Shown: one piece after another, positions 1 to 12,049 of the stretch
How positions within the stretch are numbered: position 1 is the stretch's first letter
Layout: each line of letters begins with the position of its first letter
Assembly: GCA_017139535.1 (NCBI GenBank)
Contig: WOUO01000024.1
Coordinates: 62,001 to 126,000 of the forward strand
Reading direction: 5' to 3'
DNA: 64,000 bases
Source of the DNA: Trichocladium uniseriatum
Taxonomy: Eukaryota > Ascomycota > Sordariomycetes > Sordariales > Chaetomiaceae
Notes under the pieces: generated by a model
Databases searched by the model: none
Told to the model about the DNA's origin: nothing
The model's input: the letters and a program-made list of their open reading frames with translations, nothing else
Translations under genes and position numbers: made by a program

Positions 1-756
1 GCTCCCTCCAAATGCCCAGTTTTTCCCAGGTGACTTCTCGTTTCGTTGGGTGGCCACTGTAGGCTTCCCCAGAACTTGGAAATTGGATAGATGCTGCGTT
101 GGAATAAAAAAACGTTCGGGAGATCGGCGTCGTTCCAAGCTTCGATGACATGGATGACGGGACGCTTAAGCACCCTTGACGAACCAGGCGCCGTTGCGTT
201 TGCGGGACGCTGTGGAAGGCACGGATCACACACACCCCCGCCCCTCGCCCGCTGATTGGCCGCTTACAGACTTGCTCTTCAGCAGGGTGCGGGCGGGTTC
301 TTTTTCTGGTCCAATGTCATGTCGCGGTGGGAAACGGAAACCGCTTGCGAATTGCTTCGAGTTTCTTGACCCCCCTTTGCGTTTTTGTTTCGTTGCGCAT
401 CTCTGGTCGCGCATCTTCGATCGCATCACTTTCCCCCCCTGCGAGCGGTACCCGACGAACGCCGTCTCTCGTCAGTTTAGGCTTTCTCCTTCCAATGTGC
501 CCACCATCGGCCGTCAATCTGCCAGCCGCACGCAGGAGCACCCCTCCTCGCAGACCCGCCAGAAACAACCAGTCGAGTTATGGACCGCCAAACCCACGCT
601 GCTTCGACAACTTTGTGTGAGCTCCGGCCCTGAGCGTCGGCTCTTACAATACACAGTATACAAGCGCCGCAACCCCCGACTCTTTTTACCAACCCTGTGT
701 GTTTGTTTCCTCGCAGAGAGGCACTTTTGGGTGTGGCAGAGTCACTCAACTCAACC
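1..756. other. Upstream region of the EST1/SMG7-like gene
   Basis: I see no convincing gene here. Several overlapping open frames exist on both strands but none resembles a known family, as expected in GC-rich DNA. An inverted CCAAT box (ATTGG at 255-259) and pyrimidine-rich stretches fit a promoter and leader for the downstream gene. The first bases may hold the end of another transcription unit that lies outside the window. Confidence 0.5.
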
Positions 757-3700
757 ATGGCTTCCACTGCTGCCGCTGCGGCTGCCGCAACGGCGAAGGC
801 AGCCACGACGGCGGCGACACCGCCAACCGACGAAGCTTGGAAGTGAGTGCTCTCGAGAGCCAGGCGCCTTCGATGCGCCAGTCTGCGAGGTCGAGCTTGC
901 TAACTCGACATTGCAGAGTCGCGCAGAAGCTGCGTGCCGCGATCCACAAGGAGCTCGAGCTCATCCAGAATGGCGGGCCGGGCAAGAATGAGTTGGCCCG
1001 TTTCGAGAAGGTCGAGAAATTGATGGAGAAGTGAGTCGGCATCGGCATGCCTCGTCTTGGGTGTCGTGCCGGATTTTGTTAACCCGCCGGCCAGCTACCG
1101 CCTTGCCTGTATCGAAACTATCTGGCCCGACATCCGCGCGGCGAAGGAAAAGGGCGCCGAGGACGCTCTCTGGCAGACCCACACCCAAGTTACCAAGGCC
1201 TACCGAAAGGTGCTGGCTCGACTGCAGGGCCACGACAATGCCGTCCTCCGACGTAAAGTCGAGAGGCTCTACTCGACCTATCTCAAGACGGCGCAGTACT
1301 TTTACAAGGGCTACCTGCAGCGGGTTTGCGCTCGCTATGACATGAAGGATCTCAAACGCATCGCGCGCCAGGCCGAGCTCGAAGAGATGCCCGTCCCGGA
1401 CGCGGATAAGGTCGACCCCGAGGCCGCACACGTCGAGGAGATTGTCAAGGCGTCGTGCCACAAAATGCTCATATACCTTGGGGATCTGTCGAGATACCGC
1501 ACCCTCATGCGTCCCAAGGATCGCAAGTGGGATGTTGCTTTGACTTACTATCTCTTGGCGAACGAGCTGATCCCGGAATCCGGATACGGTCATCACCAGT
1601 GCGGAGTCATCCATGTCGAAAGAGAGGACCATCTGGATGTTGTCTACCACCTGTACCGCGCTCTGGCCTGCGACATGCCGCATCCAAACGCCCCGAACAA
1701 CCTGAAGCGTGAGTTCAACGATCTCCAGAAGCGCAAGAGCACTGGTATCAAGTATGCTTTGGTGAATTGGTTCCTCAAGCTTCATGCCTTTTACTTTCAG
1801 GGCAGGGAATTTGCTGAGCGTAAGGAGCTCGAGAGTGAGGTCGACCATCGCTTGGCCGTATCCATGAAGACGGGGACGGGGCTTGGCTCGGACAAGGACT
1901 TACTCAAGATTATCCTCATCAACATTTCCGCATATGTCGCTGCGCAACAGAAGACTCGCGGTAGGAGACCCCCACAAACCCGTTGTTGGTCTTGAAGTCT
2001 TGCTAACTGGGTATAGCCGAGTGGACTGAGGAGGGTTCCCTGTCTTGCCAGTTCATCCTGCTACTCAACATTCGAACTATCCAAGCTATCTCACGTCTGC
2101 TCGGAGACGAGATTACGGATCTCATCCAGCACAACAAACCTATTGAAAACCCCGCTAAGAAGGCCAACTCAACAGCTCAAGCTGAATCCTCGAGCAAGTT
2201 TACGCCCGCTTTCAGCCGAGTTCTCCCACTGCTGCGCGTCTATATGGCCTGGCTGTGCTCCTACGGTTCCTCGGATCTGGTCGAATTCCGGCCTTACCTC
2301 GAGCCGCACTTTGGAGCCATGTGCACGACGCTGAGCAACACGATAACCCTCCTGTTCGAGCTGTTGGGGGGCGACACGAAACTCGGAAACACGGTGTCGT
2401 GGCGCTTCCCCGAGGACGAGATGACCCTTGGCTTAAATTGCCTCAATGGGTCCAGCCTTCATGATGGTTGCCAGCTATGCTACGACGCTTTCACGCACAA
2501 GCCCAAGCCGAGGCTTGAAGATGTTTCTGATGCCAACTACACCGCTGATGATGTCACCTTCACTCGCGCGCTCGACGTTGCATTTTGCGTCCTGGACTTG
2601 TCCGCACCGGAATCCAAGTTTCCGCTCATCACTTCCACGACAACCAAGGGATCCCGCGAACTCACGACGGTCGTGTATCTGGAGGGGGGAAAGCCAGACC
2701 CCACCCTCAGCGTACCAGCATATCAGCATCAGGACCTTGACAACTCTGGCGGACTGGCTGCCATGCCACCTGCCGCACCCGCCGCATTCGAGCAGCCCCC
2801 CGAAAGGCCCGTGATTTCACCGAGTCCGTGCGAGTCTAACGAACTTTCAGAGGACGAGGAGTTTTATGGGCCGAGTCTGCGGAGAGGTAGCAGTATTGCC
2901 CATCATACGCAAGCTAGACCAGTTGTTGCCGCACCCCAGGCGCCCCAGGCAGCCCAGCCAACACCTACTTCCGAGTTCCCAATTGAGAAGCAACTCTTTC
3001 AAATTCTCAACGATTTCATGTCTCCACCGGAATCCGTTGCAACGAAACCCGAGACACCGACTCGGCTTCCTGCGCCGATGGCGTCTTACGGCATGGGCTC
3101 GGCTGCTGCGGCCGACCCGACCTCGACGAGCCCTGGGCCTGGCTCCGGAACAAAGACTTTCCCGACCCTGCCTTGGAATTACTTTTACAACCCCGCACCC
3201 GTCGGCATAGCGTCAGGCTGGGGAGGAGATAGTTCAGGATCTTCGCGACCGGTGAGCTCGGGCAGCGCAGCGCAACTCCGGGTTGGAGCAACTGCTGCTA
3301 ACCCACTCTCATATCAGACGCACAGTCGGTCTGATAGCCAAGGTCAACGAGCGCTCCTCGACAAACAAGCTGAGGCGCTTCGGTCTTTAAACTTGAGGCC
3401 TAACTTCAGTGACCACGTCAGCCAGCCGCTACAGAGCTACGATGCTCGAGGATTTTGGCCCGCCGCGGCCAACCCTGCCCGACAGAATATCTGGGAGCCA
3501 TCGGCAAGCCCGTGGCGGACAAGCCAGGGTCAGTACTCAACAGCCGACCGCGTGCCCAACTCGCCGTTCTCGACTCTCGACTTCTCCAGCAACACCTCAA
3601 GCCTGCCTCCAGTCAACAGCCCCTGGGGTTTGGCGGCCGCGTCCCGGAGGTATGGTTCCCAAGGAGGGCCATCAGCTTCGTCTCCCAACCCTCTCCGCGC

Positions 3701-3851
3701 ACACCCTAGCCTCAACCAGCCAGACGACGCCTACTACGCTGCCATGGTTGGTGAGCACGATGCGAGAGCTCAGACTCCCCTGGGCCCCTGGGCTCATGCT
3801 CGTATGGCGAGCTCCACCGCCAACCAACCGCTTCAGGGAGGCGATACTTGA
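757..3851 (+). CDS. EST1/SMG7-like telomerase-binding / nonsense-mediated decay protein
   Basis: Exons 757-842, 917-1030, 1095-1960 and 2017-3851 join in frame to a 966-residue protein. After an Ala-rich start, residues ~35-190 match the EST1 helical (14-3-3-like/TPR) region. Residues ~195-330 match the EST1 DNA/RNA-binding domain, including the stretch around GYGHHQCGVIHVERED where TPR helices normally lie. From about residue 570 the protein is Pro/Ser/Gln-rich and probably disordered. Family members either bind telomerase (Est1) or act with Upf1 in mRNA decay (Ebs1, SMG5/6/7). I see no PIN nuclease domain, so an Ebs1/SMG7-type role fits better than SMG6; this is inference. The start is the first ATG in good context (tcaaccATGG) in frame with the domain. 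All three introns have GT...AG ends and CTAAC-like branch sites. Confidence 0.85.
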
Positions 3852-4723
3852 GTCGTCCCTGGGTTATCTCGAAGATTGCTGCGAAGCCATATGGGAAGCC
3901 AACGACGGAGCTCATAACATACTCGAGTGTTGGTCTCACTAGCTGCGCCATTCCACGCTTTATCCGCCGCGTCAACTACATGCATTCCGCATTGGCACGT
4001 GCATTGGGTTTCTGGACCGAGCCTAGCTGGCTTGGTTTCAGCATTGCGTCCGCACTCGAGGACCGGCAGCACCGAAAGGATTTGCGGGATCAAAAGAGCA
4101 GACTTATCAGCGCGAAGACCCCATCTCCGTTTCACGGTGCGCAATCCTCGCACAGCTCGAGAGGGGCTGGTCCGGCCTCGACAATCACAGCATTGCGTTA
4201 GTCTGCAACAGCGTGCTCCCAGTTCTCAATTCTCGCCTCAAGTTTGCTGCAGAAGCCTTGTTATGTTTGCTGCTCTTCTCGCATGCCGCAATTCAGTTCA
4301 GTTCGCGGCACAAACAGAATCAGTGGACAAGACAGCAATGTGGATCAGTTCTGAGGACAAAACCTGTCCCCGTCCAGAATGCGTTCGTTTGTATTGTGGG
4401 GGAATCATCAAGTTGAATTTCGACCCTGAAAAAGTTTGTGTGCCAGATTTCTTCTCTCTCTCTCCCCCACCATTGCGCGCACACACGGAAAAGGAAGAAA
4501 GAGGAAGAACAAAAAAAAAGTAAAATGACGCCCAAGTTCAGACCCGACCGTCTTTGCCCGTTGTTGAAACCTTTCTACCCTGTAATGTTTTCCCTAGATG
4601 CCGCCTGCCTTCAACGCCCTGCCTGCAAAAAAGGATTTGGTGGGACTTGTTGTGGAAAAAGACCCGGTGGTTCTTCTCTCGCCGTATCTTGGTTTGATGC
4701 GGCGAGCTTTGCCTTCTCTTCTC
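3852..4723. other. Convergent intergenic region, no gene seen
   Basis: This lies between the stop codons of the EST1-like gene (+) and adenosine kinase (-), so it should hold both 3' UTRs. Pyrimidine-rich runs and a short A9 tract near 4511 are present. The small open frames here do not resemble known proteins. Confidence 0.5.
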
Positions 4724-6082
4724 TTACTGCTGGCGAGAGTAGGTCTGCTTGGGGAAGGGGTAACTGTGGTTTGGTGATTTTGTTAGCAGTGTTTTGAGTG
4801 GTGTTTTTAATAGCTTCGGAAAGAGAATAATCAACGTAGTTTGTTTTTTGAGTGCAAAATTCATTCACGGAAAAAGGGGGTGCTTGTCAGAAAAAAGAGT
4901 GGGAAACTTACGAAGGACCCAGCTCCTTGATGCTCAACCGAGCGAGCCACTGGCCCATGTCGATGGACTCGGCAAGGGAGCGGCCATCAACGATACCGGC
5001 GCAGAAGCCGCCGGCAAAGGCATCGCCAGCGCCGTTGGTGTCGTTGATCTCCTCCTTGGGGATCTCGTGGACGGGGAACTCCTGGACCTGGTCCTCGCCC
5101 TGGATGGCGACGACGGTCGGCTCGGTGCCCTGGGTGATAACGGCCACGCGCTTGCGCTGCGTGTTCTCCTTGGGCAGGTTGGCCAGCGCCTTGGCAATCT
5201 CCTTGACGTCGGTCAGGCCCAGACCGTGCGACTCGGAGTAGGCGGCCGCCTCGGTCTCGTTGCCGATCACGTAGTCCCAGTACGGGGCCGACGCGTCCAG
5301 GGGGTCCTTGAAGAACTGCGGGATGAAGGGAGCCGCGAGCGACAGGATGAACGGCTTGTTCTTGCTGGAGGCCTGCTTGGCGAGCTCCATGATGGCCGGG
5401 GGGCAGACTGAACGGGGGGTTAGGTCTGCTCAAAGCGAGAAAAAAAAAGGGGGGGAGGGGGGAGCTCACCAGTGAAGTGGTAGCCTCCAACATAGTAGGC
5501 CTCGGCGTTCTCGACGAGGGCCCAGATATCAGGGCGCTTCAGGTGGTCGAGGTCATAGTGGTTGGCGGCGCCCAGCTCGGTGCACATGCTGCGGTTGTGG
5601 CCAGTGATGACGACGCCGCAACGGCCCGTGGGGATCTTGGGGTCGACACGGTACTCGACGCGGAGGCCGGCCTGCTTGCAGGCGTCGCGCAGAATGGCGG
5701 CATACTTATCGTCACCAGCACCACCCAGGTAGACGACGCTGTTGGGGGCCAGGAGATACTGGGCACCACGGGCCGTGTTCTGGGCGGCACCGCCAGCAAT
5801 CAGCTTGGCATCGTAGTTGTTGAGGAGGTCCTCGTAGATCTCCGCGTGCTTGGGCTCGGCGAGAATGGCGTCGTTCGCCTTCAGGCCGTACTTCTCGAGC
5901 AGAGCCTCATTGCCAAATCCCTGGATGTCTAGGCGGGGACTTCATGTTAGCCCGAGTTTCGGGTTTTCGGAGGCACCGAACAGTTTCCCCAGCAGAGGGC
6001 TCAATTGGGAATAATTTCTTGTAAACTTACCAAGGAGAGGGTTCTCCAGGCAGAGCAGTCTGTAGTCCTTGGTGGAAGCCAT
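4724..6082 (-). CDS. ado1: Adenosine kinase (PfkB family)
   Basis: Exons, in coding order, are 6031-6082, 5470-5928, 4912-5407 and 4724-4763, giving 348 residues (yeast Ado1 is of similar size). It phosphorylates adenosine to AMP, which recycles adenosine released from the S-adenosylmethionine/S-adenosylhomocysteine cycle. Visible features are the substrate-side segment GGAAQNTARGAQ, the family motif NETEAAAYSESHG, and the C-terminal PfkB signature DTNGAGDAF with its catalytic Asp. The last exon is only 13 codons and supplies the conserved C-terminal PFPKQTY, which supports the final intron. The frame stays open upstream of the chosen ATG (6080-6082) to another ATG at 6302-6304. That would add 74 residues with a mitochondrial presequence-like composition (see findings). 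Which start is used cannot be decided from sequence alone. Confidence 0.95.
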
Positions 6083-6442
6083 TTTGCTATACTGGCGGTT
6101 GTGATGCGGTGAAGGTCTCTGGAAAGGTTTTGTGCCCCTCTTCTGAACCAAAGTGGGAGAGAAGGAGCTTATGGAAAGGCGGGGCAGCCAAGTGGTGGGG
6201 TTGAGACCGCTGCCGCCATCGGAAAGGGTCTTGGCCAGGCCGGAGTACAGGGGCTTGGCAAATGCACCGGACCTCGAGCAAGCCACCGATCCGGTTCGGA
6301 ACATTGTTTAGGTGAAGGGTAACCTTGGAAGGTCCGTAATACTCCGAGCGTTGGTGAGGGGAATCTGGACATGTCGAGACTCGAAAGTATCGCGAAGGGT
6401 TGCATGCAAGTGGCTCCCCCTCCACATAAATAAAAGGATAGT

Positions 6443-6450
6443 TGACGTCA
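6443..6450. promoter_or_regulatory. Palindromic CRE (TGACGTCA)
   Basis: A perfect 8-bp ATF/CREB-type site lies 138 bp upstream of the distal adenosine kinase ATG and 360 bp upstream of the proximal one. About one such site is expected by chance in a window of this size, so position is the only support for function. Confidence 0.35.
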
Positions 6451-6816
6451 GGAGGTTGGGGTAGTCCATCATCATCCTCTTATTGTCCTCGACCCTCGCT
6501 TCGTCGCATCATGCCACCCGGTCACGGCTCGCTTATCATCCCTGAATTGAAGGAGTTCGCGCCTTGATTCCCAAGAGAGTTCCCTGACTGCATTGCCCGC
6601 TCGGCCTTCCCTGCGACTCTGGATTCTCGAGTACATTGCCCTGTAAACAAGCCTCGTTCCTACCGCGCTTGGGAATCTTAATTCATTCACGGCCATGATG
6701 CTTGCACAAAAGAGCAAGTCCTCCTGTCCGCCTTCGCAGTCCCCATAACTACAAAGCAGCAAAAGACCAATGCAATCCGATGAACCCCTTGCCCAGATGT
6801 AGAACCATGAAAGCCT

Positions 6817-7883
6817 TTACTCCTTCGTCTTCTGGGTACCACGCAGCAGACCCGTCCGTCTGGCAGCGATGAGACCCGCCTTTTGACCCTGGGCAGCGTA
6901 CCTCGAGATAGTCGACGCCTTACCAATATGTTGGTGGTTACCCTGTAGCAGCATGTCAGATACCCAATGTCCCCGCAGTTTCGGGGCCTTGCAGCACTTA
7001 CACCACCGTGGGGATGGTCAACCGGGTTCATGGCCACACCACGAGTCTTGGGCCAGCGGTTGCGCTTGACAGCGAACTTATGCTTGGCACGCGAGGCCTC
7101 TGTTGTAATAAATCCGTCAGAACCAATATCCAGCTGCGCGCAATTCATTCCCGCCCTCATCCGTTCCACAGATAAAACGTACTCAGGAGGGGCTTGTCTG
7201 TCCTGCCACCACCAGCGACAATACCGATCATGCCACGGGCGTTGCTGCTGACAACCTTCTTGGCGCCGGAGGGGAGCTTGATGCGGGTCTTGCCCTCATC
7301 GGGGTTGTGGCCGACAACGGTGACGTAGTTGCCGGAGGTGCGGCCGAGAGCACCACGGTCACCGGGCTTCTCCTCGACGTTCGAGACGACGGTACCCTCG
7401 GGGACGGAGGCCAGGGGAAGGACGTTGCCGACGGTCAGGGCGGCGTTCTTGCCGGCGTAGACGAACTGGCCGGTGTACATGCCCTCGTTGGCGATGAAAG
7501 TCTCGGTCGTCTTCTTGAAGCGGTAGGGCGAGTTGAAAACGACGCGGGCGAGAGGAGCACCACGACCGGGGTCGTGGATGATCTCCTTCACAATACCCCG
7601 GAGGTAGCCATGGCGCTCCGAGTAGTCGAGGGAGCGGAACTTCGCGGGAGCCTTCCGCAGGCGGGTGTTGGCAGTGAAGATGCTGCCGCGGCCCTTACGC
7701 TGGTTGCGGATCTGGAAGCGAAAAAGCAGCTGTCAGCACCATTTCCATCTCCAAGTATCGCTCGCGATATCTCGCAAGAAGCTCGTCGCAATCGGTCGAT
7801 CGCCGCAATCGAAGCCTCGGTGCCGGATCGATTCGAGGAAGTCGGAAACTGTGACAATGAGGTTTACTTACGACGCGACCCAT
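6817..7883 (-). CDS. rpl2: 60S ribosomal protein uL2 (L2/L8)
   Basis: Exons 7872-7883, 7183-7711, 7002-7099 and 6817-6942 give 254 residues, the same length as yeast Rpl2. uL2 sits near the peptidyl-transferase centre of the large subunit and is needed for subunit association. The universal signatures are visible: the N-terminus MGRVIRNQRKGRGSIF, the segment HDPGRGAPLA, the central AGGGRTDKPLLKA and the C-terminal VDHPHGGGNHQHIGK. The first exon holds only four codons (MGRV), as is common in fungal ribosomal protein genes, so simple ORF calling would miss it. A CRE-like TGACGTAA (8110-8117) lies about 230 bp upstream. Confidence 0.97.
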
Positions 7884-9884
7884 TTTGCCCTTCCTACCTT
7901 AAAACGTGGAAGTGAGGGACTGGGTGACTCGGTGGTTGAAGGAGGTTGAGGATGCGACACGAGAAAGCTCCAAATCGGTGAAGCGATATTTTTCCAAATT
8001 TCTGTGTGGACTACACAAGCCACGTCAAATTGGTGTGGCTTGCCCGAGTGCCCTAACGCGGGGAGCGGTGTGGCGTAATTGGTCCCCAGTAGCCCCCCCT
8101 GTCACCTGCTGACGTAAGTTTGTACTGATCAGCTCCCGCCTTGCGCCAGCGTTCAGACTGTTTCTTCAACAGCCACGATTGATGAACTGTCTGATCGGAG
8201 TTTTTGAGAATACGGCCCTTTCCACGCATTATCAACTACTCCAGCTCTTTTGAAACTTGCAATCTGGGGATTTAATACTCTGAAATGCGGTTAAGCACAG
8301 TGTCTGACTAGTTCTGGTGATATCCGCACGGTACGTGAATCGGTCATCAGGCTGAAAGCTGCCGACCGTGTCCCGCCAACCTCGTGCTCCTCCACCTCAC
8401 AACCTGGGGGATGCTCATCCCAAGCACCCGCGATGGTGGCAATCAACATCAAATCGATATCTGGTGAACTGCCAGCATGTATGATTTGCAATGATCTCCA
8501 TTCGTTATTTTGGACGTTTGACCTCTTGCTAACGATGCTCAGGTCTCAAACACGCTCCTGTTTGACCAAAACTTGAATTTGCGGCTGTTTGGGAGCTTTT
8601 CATCAATATCGTGAAGATTTTGATGAGTTTAGCCTGTCGCGGCTCGCGGTCTGCTGTGCGGGCCCGGATGCCTGCGAGGACTTGGTTGCGTTCCCAAAAC
8701 CGATCAAGCGATTGGGGATGCAGGAATTCTATGAACCAGCCTCGACCTCTCAAACCGTCAGCCGCCAACCGCACTGCGTGTTTCTGCAAACATCGCAAGG
8801 TTTGGGTGCAAGTGCAATCGGCGCCCCGTCACAGTCCTAGCTATTTCTCTGGTCTTATCGCAGAACCGCGTTTTTGAGGCAATGCCGTTGCTTCTAGCGG
8901 TCGTGCAGGCACTTTTTCAGGCACTGGGACAAGTGTCCTCCCACTGCGCTCCTCCTCGTTTCGAGTGATGGCGGGAAAACACCTCAAGAGGCCGTGAAAG
9001 CTGCGTGGTTTTGGCAGTGGAGACGGTGCGTGGTCTCTGGGCGCTCTGTGTCAGCGGCTGCCGTGGAAATCTTGATTCGAATGGCCGGCCCCTCAGCAAA
9101 AAACCAGAGAAAGTGGTACAGCAGGGCAATACCACGGCCCGGCGGGATAGGATGGTGCTAACCATGCCCACGGTCGGGCACAACACCAGGCGCTGGGGCT
9201 GGATCCCTAGAGCGGGCCATCTCACGGACCTCACGACCACTTTTTGCCGAGCCTCTCAAACCGGCTTGCTGTGCGGCATTGGCGCTCCTACCTCACCGCC
9301 CACCACGGCATCAACACCCACAATGGCGGTGGCATCATGGCTCCTCTGACTGGCAGTTCTGGATGGACGGACAGTTAATAAGACAATATGGGCGCCAGCA
9401 TTTTATGGAACCCCAGCCGTTGACAAACTCTGGCCGTTTGGATGGAGCAGGCAGGTTTGCCCAATGGGTCTTTACATGGTGGTTGTTGGCATGTCGTCAA
9501 AGAAAGGGGACGGGTGGCGATTGTCGGTACTAGTGATGGGTTCAGACTGGTGGGGGAGCTAGGAGGAAGCGGGAAGACGCGCCCGATGGGGCTGTTCTCT
9601 CGAGGAAGGCCAGCCTGATAGACAGGATGTAGGATTGCAACATAGATGCCTCTGAGCTGTTGTTACGTGATTCGGCCTATCATGTTCACCCGATCCCTTA
9701 TAAGGGCAGGCTGGGAGGGCCCCCGGGTCGTTGTCGGCCGGGTACGTAATTTCTTGCAGCCGATCTCCTCTCCATTAAAGTGCTCCTCACCTTTCCTCCT
9801 CCACTCCATAACCGCGTGCAGTGCTTCCGCCTCAGCCTCACCAGCAAACGCCATCAACCAAAACTCGCTGAAACGACGATCAAA
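7884..9884. other. Divergent intergenic region between uL2 and the WHIM protein gene
   Basis: About 2 kb with no gene I can support. Small frames occur on both strands without recognisable similarity. The ends should contain the uL2 promoter (left) and the WHIM-protein promoter (right, with the CArG/TATA palindrome listed separately). Confidence 0.5.
9695..9706. promoter_or_regulatory. CArG/TATA palindrome CCCTTATAAGGG
   Basis: This 12-bp perfect palindrome contains a canonical CArG box, CC(A/T)6GG, overlapping a TATA-like core, 179 bp upstream of the WHIM-protein ATG. CArG-type sites are bound by MADS-box factors (SRF/Mcm1/Rlm1 classes). It could equally be a plain TATA element. Confidence 0.4.
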
Positions 9885-12049
9885 ATGGCCGACGATGATT
9901 CTTCTGACCTGTCGTCGATTTCATCGCTGTCGGAGCCGCCTTCTGATGATGAGTCCGACATCCAATTGGAAGAGCGACACGGCATCCTGAAATTCTTCCA
10001 CAAAGTCGACCAGAACCCAGCGTTGGAGCCCAAGGAGAAGACACCACCCCGACCCAAGAGAGCGCCCTCTCCGCCACACGAATATGTGCTGGCCGACAAT
10101 CCAGACATTGCTGTACGTATCTGCGCGCTTATTCGCGTCTTTGCCGCGTGGCGACGCGACAAGTCGCGTCACCGATATCGAGGAGACGGAGCTAACCCCG
10201 CCGCCGCAGTTCATTGTAATGTTCCGCGCCCGGTTCAGCGAAGCGTTTCCCAAGAGTTTGGCCAATTTCGGCCCGCAAGAGATCGAGCGCGACGTCGTCG
10301 AGTCCACTCCGGGCGAGCGGGTCGAGGCCTTCCTCTGCGCCCTTCTCAGCCTCCTGCTCAACCGCAAGCAAGATGTCAAGTGCGTATTATTTCCGAAGAA
10401 GCATGAACATTAATATCTTCGTTCGCCATGCTGATGCTGCTGCGCCTACAGACCCGGACACTACAACCGCGCGCTCGAAGAAGCTGTGCAGACACACAAG
10501 GGGCAATGGGCCAAGGACTGGGAGAGCAAGAACCCGCTCGCGGGCTCCGCCACATTCGCCTCAATGACGCCGGTACAACGGGTATGTGCTGTCTCGGTGG
10601 TCTTGCGCATCGTCACACGGAATCTGCTGACACTCGCACCCCTAGCTCACCCTGCTGCGCACCCTCGTGCAGTGGACCCTTTCGTCATCGGACGCGGTCA
10701 GGACGCTGATTAGCCAGCAATACAAGAACCGGCACGACGAAGACCTCAACATTCCCCTGAGCGTTCAACCCTGGGGTAGCGACGGCGACAAGCGGCGGTA
10801 CTTCTTGGTGGAGGGTAACGACGACACTTCGTTCCGCGTCTACAGGGAAAGCAACCCCGCCGGTCTCCAGAGGACGTGGTGGAGCGTCGCCGGCAGCATC
10901 GACGACCTCAGGGCGCTCAGCGAGAAGCTGGAGAAACAAGACGGCGGTCCAAAGGCTAAGACGTTCGCTAAGAAGATCCTGAACAGCGTACCCCGGTTCG
11001 AAGCCACCGAGGAGAAGCGGCGGCGTAGAGAATACCGACAGATGCGCAAGGAGCAGTTCCGGCGCCCGGAACCGGGCTTCTCGCTCTATGAGGGGCGCAC
11101 GAGGGGCAAGCGCATGAAGTACACGTACTCGGACGACGAGGCCGACTTCTACTCGGACTCGACCACGCGCCGGTCGACGCGCAACACCAGGAACCACACG
11201 CCGGCCGAGCCCAGCGGGCCCGTCACGACGGCCAGCGGCCGGCAGGTCCGGGCGCCGAACCGGCTCAACGTGGAGAACTCGAGCAACGGCCCGCCAAGCG
11301 CGCCCGCGAGCGTGCAAGGAGATGGCGAGGATTCCGAGATGAAGGGGGTCACGCGCACCGGGCGACCGCAGAGGAGTGCGGCAGCCAACCACGGCATGAA
11401 CGGGTGGGCGGCGTCCAAGAAGCGAAAGAGCGAGGAGTACGAGTCGGACGAGTCGGATGACGAGAGCAGCAGCGAGCCAGACCTCGGGGGTGATGAGGAG
11501 GATGAGCATGTGCCGGACGAGTCGGACGAGGACGAGGACGAGGACGAGTTTGATGACGAGGACGAGGGGCTGATGGACGAGGATCTCGATGCCACCGTTT
11601 CCAACTCGAGCCTGGTGTTCAAGTTCCCCATCCGGGTCAGCTTCGATGAGAACGACAAGGTGCGCCAGATCCCTGGCCCGCCGGTCGTGGCCGACCGGTC
11701 CCACAAGCCCGCCAGGGCTGGGCATCGGAATGTTATTGTCAGCGATGAATCCGAGTCGAGCGATGCCGGGCCTGAGCCGCCAGCGGCTGAGGTGATTTCG
11801 GTCGCGGTGAAGCGTATGACCCCGGTTGAGTCCGCCGACAGGCCTGGGGCTGAAGATGGCGCTGCTGGAGCGACTAAGCCGGCGGAGAAGGGCGACGTTG
11901 ATGCAGACAAGCCGATGGCAGACGCTGATACGGCACTCGAGTCGCCCCCGACACCGTCGAGCGAGCCAGCGACGTCTCTGGCTCTTAGGGGTAGCCCAGA
12001 GGTCGCCAAAGCTGTCCCTCGGGCTGTCGATGTAGGCAACTCGGAATGA
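9885..12049 (+). CDS. WHIM-domain chromatin-remodelling accessory protein
   Basis: Exons 9885-10112, 10210-10379, 10452-10581 and 10646-12049 give 643 residues. The N-terminus is acidic and Ser-rich. Residues ~77-160 resemble a DDT-type helical region, running from FIVMFRARFSEAFPKSLA to about the third exon. A WHIM1-like helix follows (LTLLRTLVQWTLSSSDAVR), then a WHIM2/3-like segment around GSDGDKRRYFLVEG and RTWWSVAGSIDDL. In WSTF, Itc1 and Ioc proteins these motifs dock onto ISWI-type ATPases and linker DNA. The C-terminal half is basic then strongly acidic, with a long Asp/Glu tract near 11430-11590 (about residues 405-460), typical of histone-binding low complexity. Its role as an ISWI partner is inferred from domain order. 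The exact fungal orthologue is not clear to me. A 498-codon open frame on the opposite strand is a by-product of codon bias. Confidence 0.8.

Noticed and set aside
176..991. 271-codon open frame on the plus strand at the left end
   Set aside because: It crosses the real start and first intron of the EST1-like gene in another frame, is rich in Arg/Pro/Ser as chance frames in GC-rich DNA are, and has no domain.
7712..7871. Intronic snoRNA in the uL2 gene
   Set aside because: The 160-bp intron shows no convincing C (RTGATGA) and D (CTGA) box pair or H/ACA signature.
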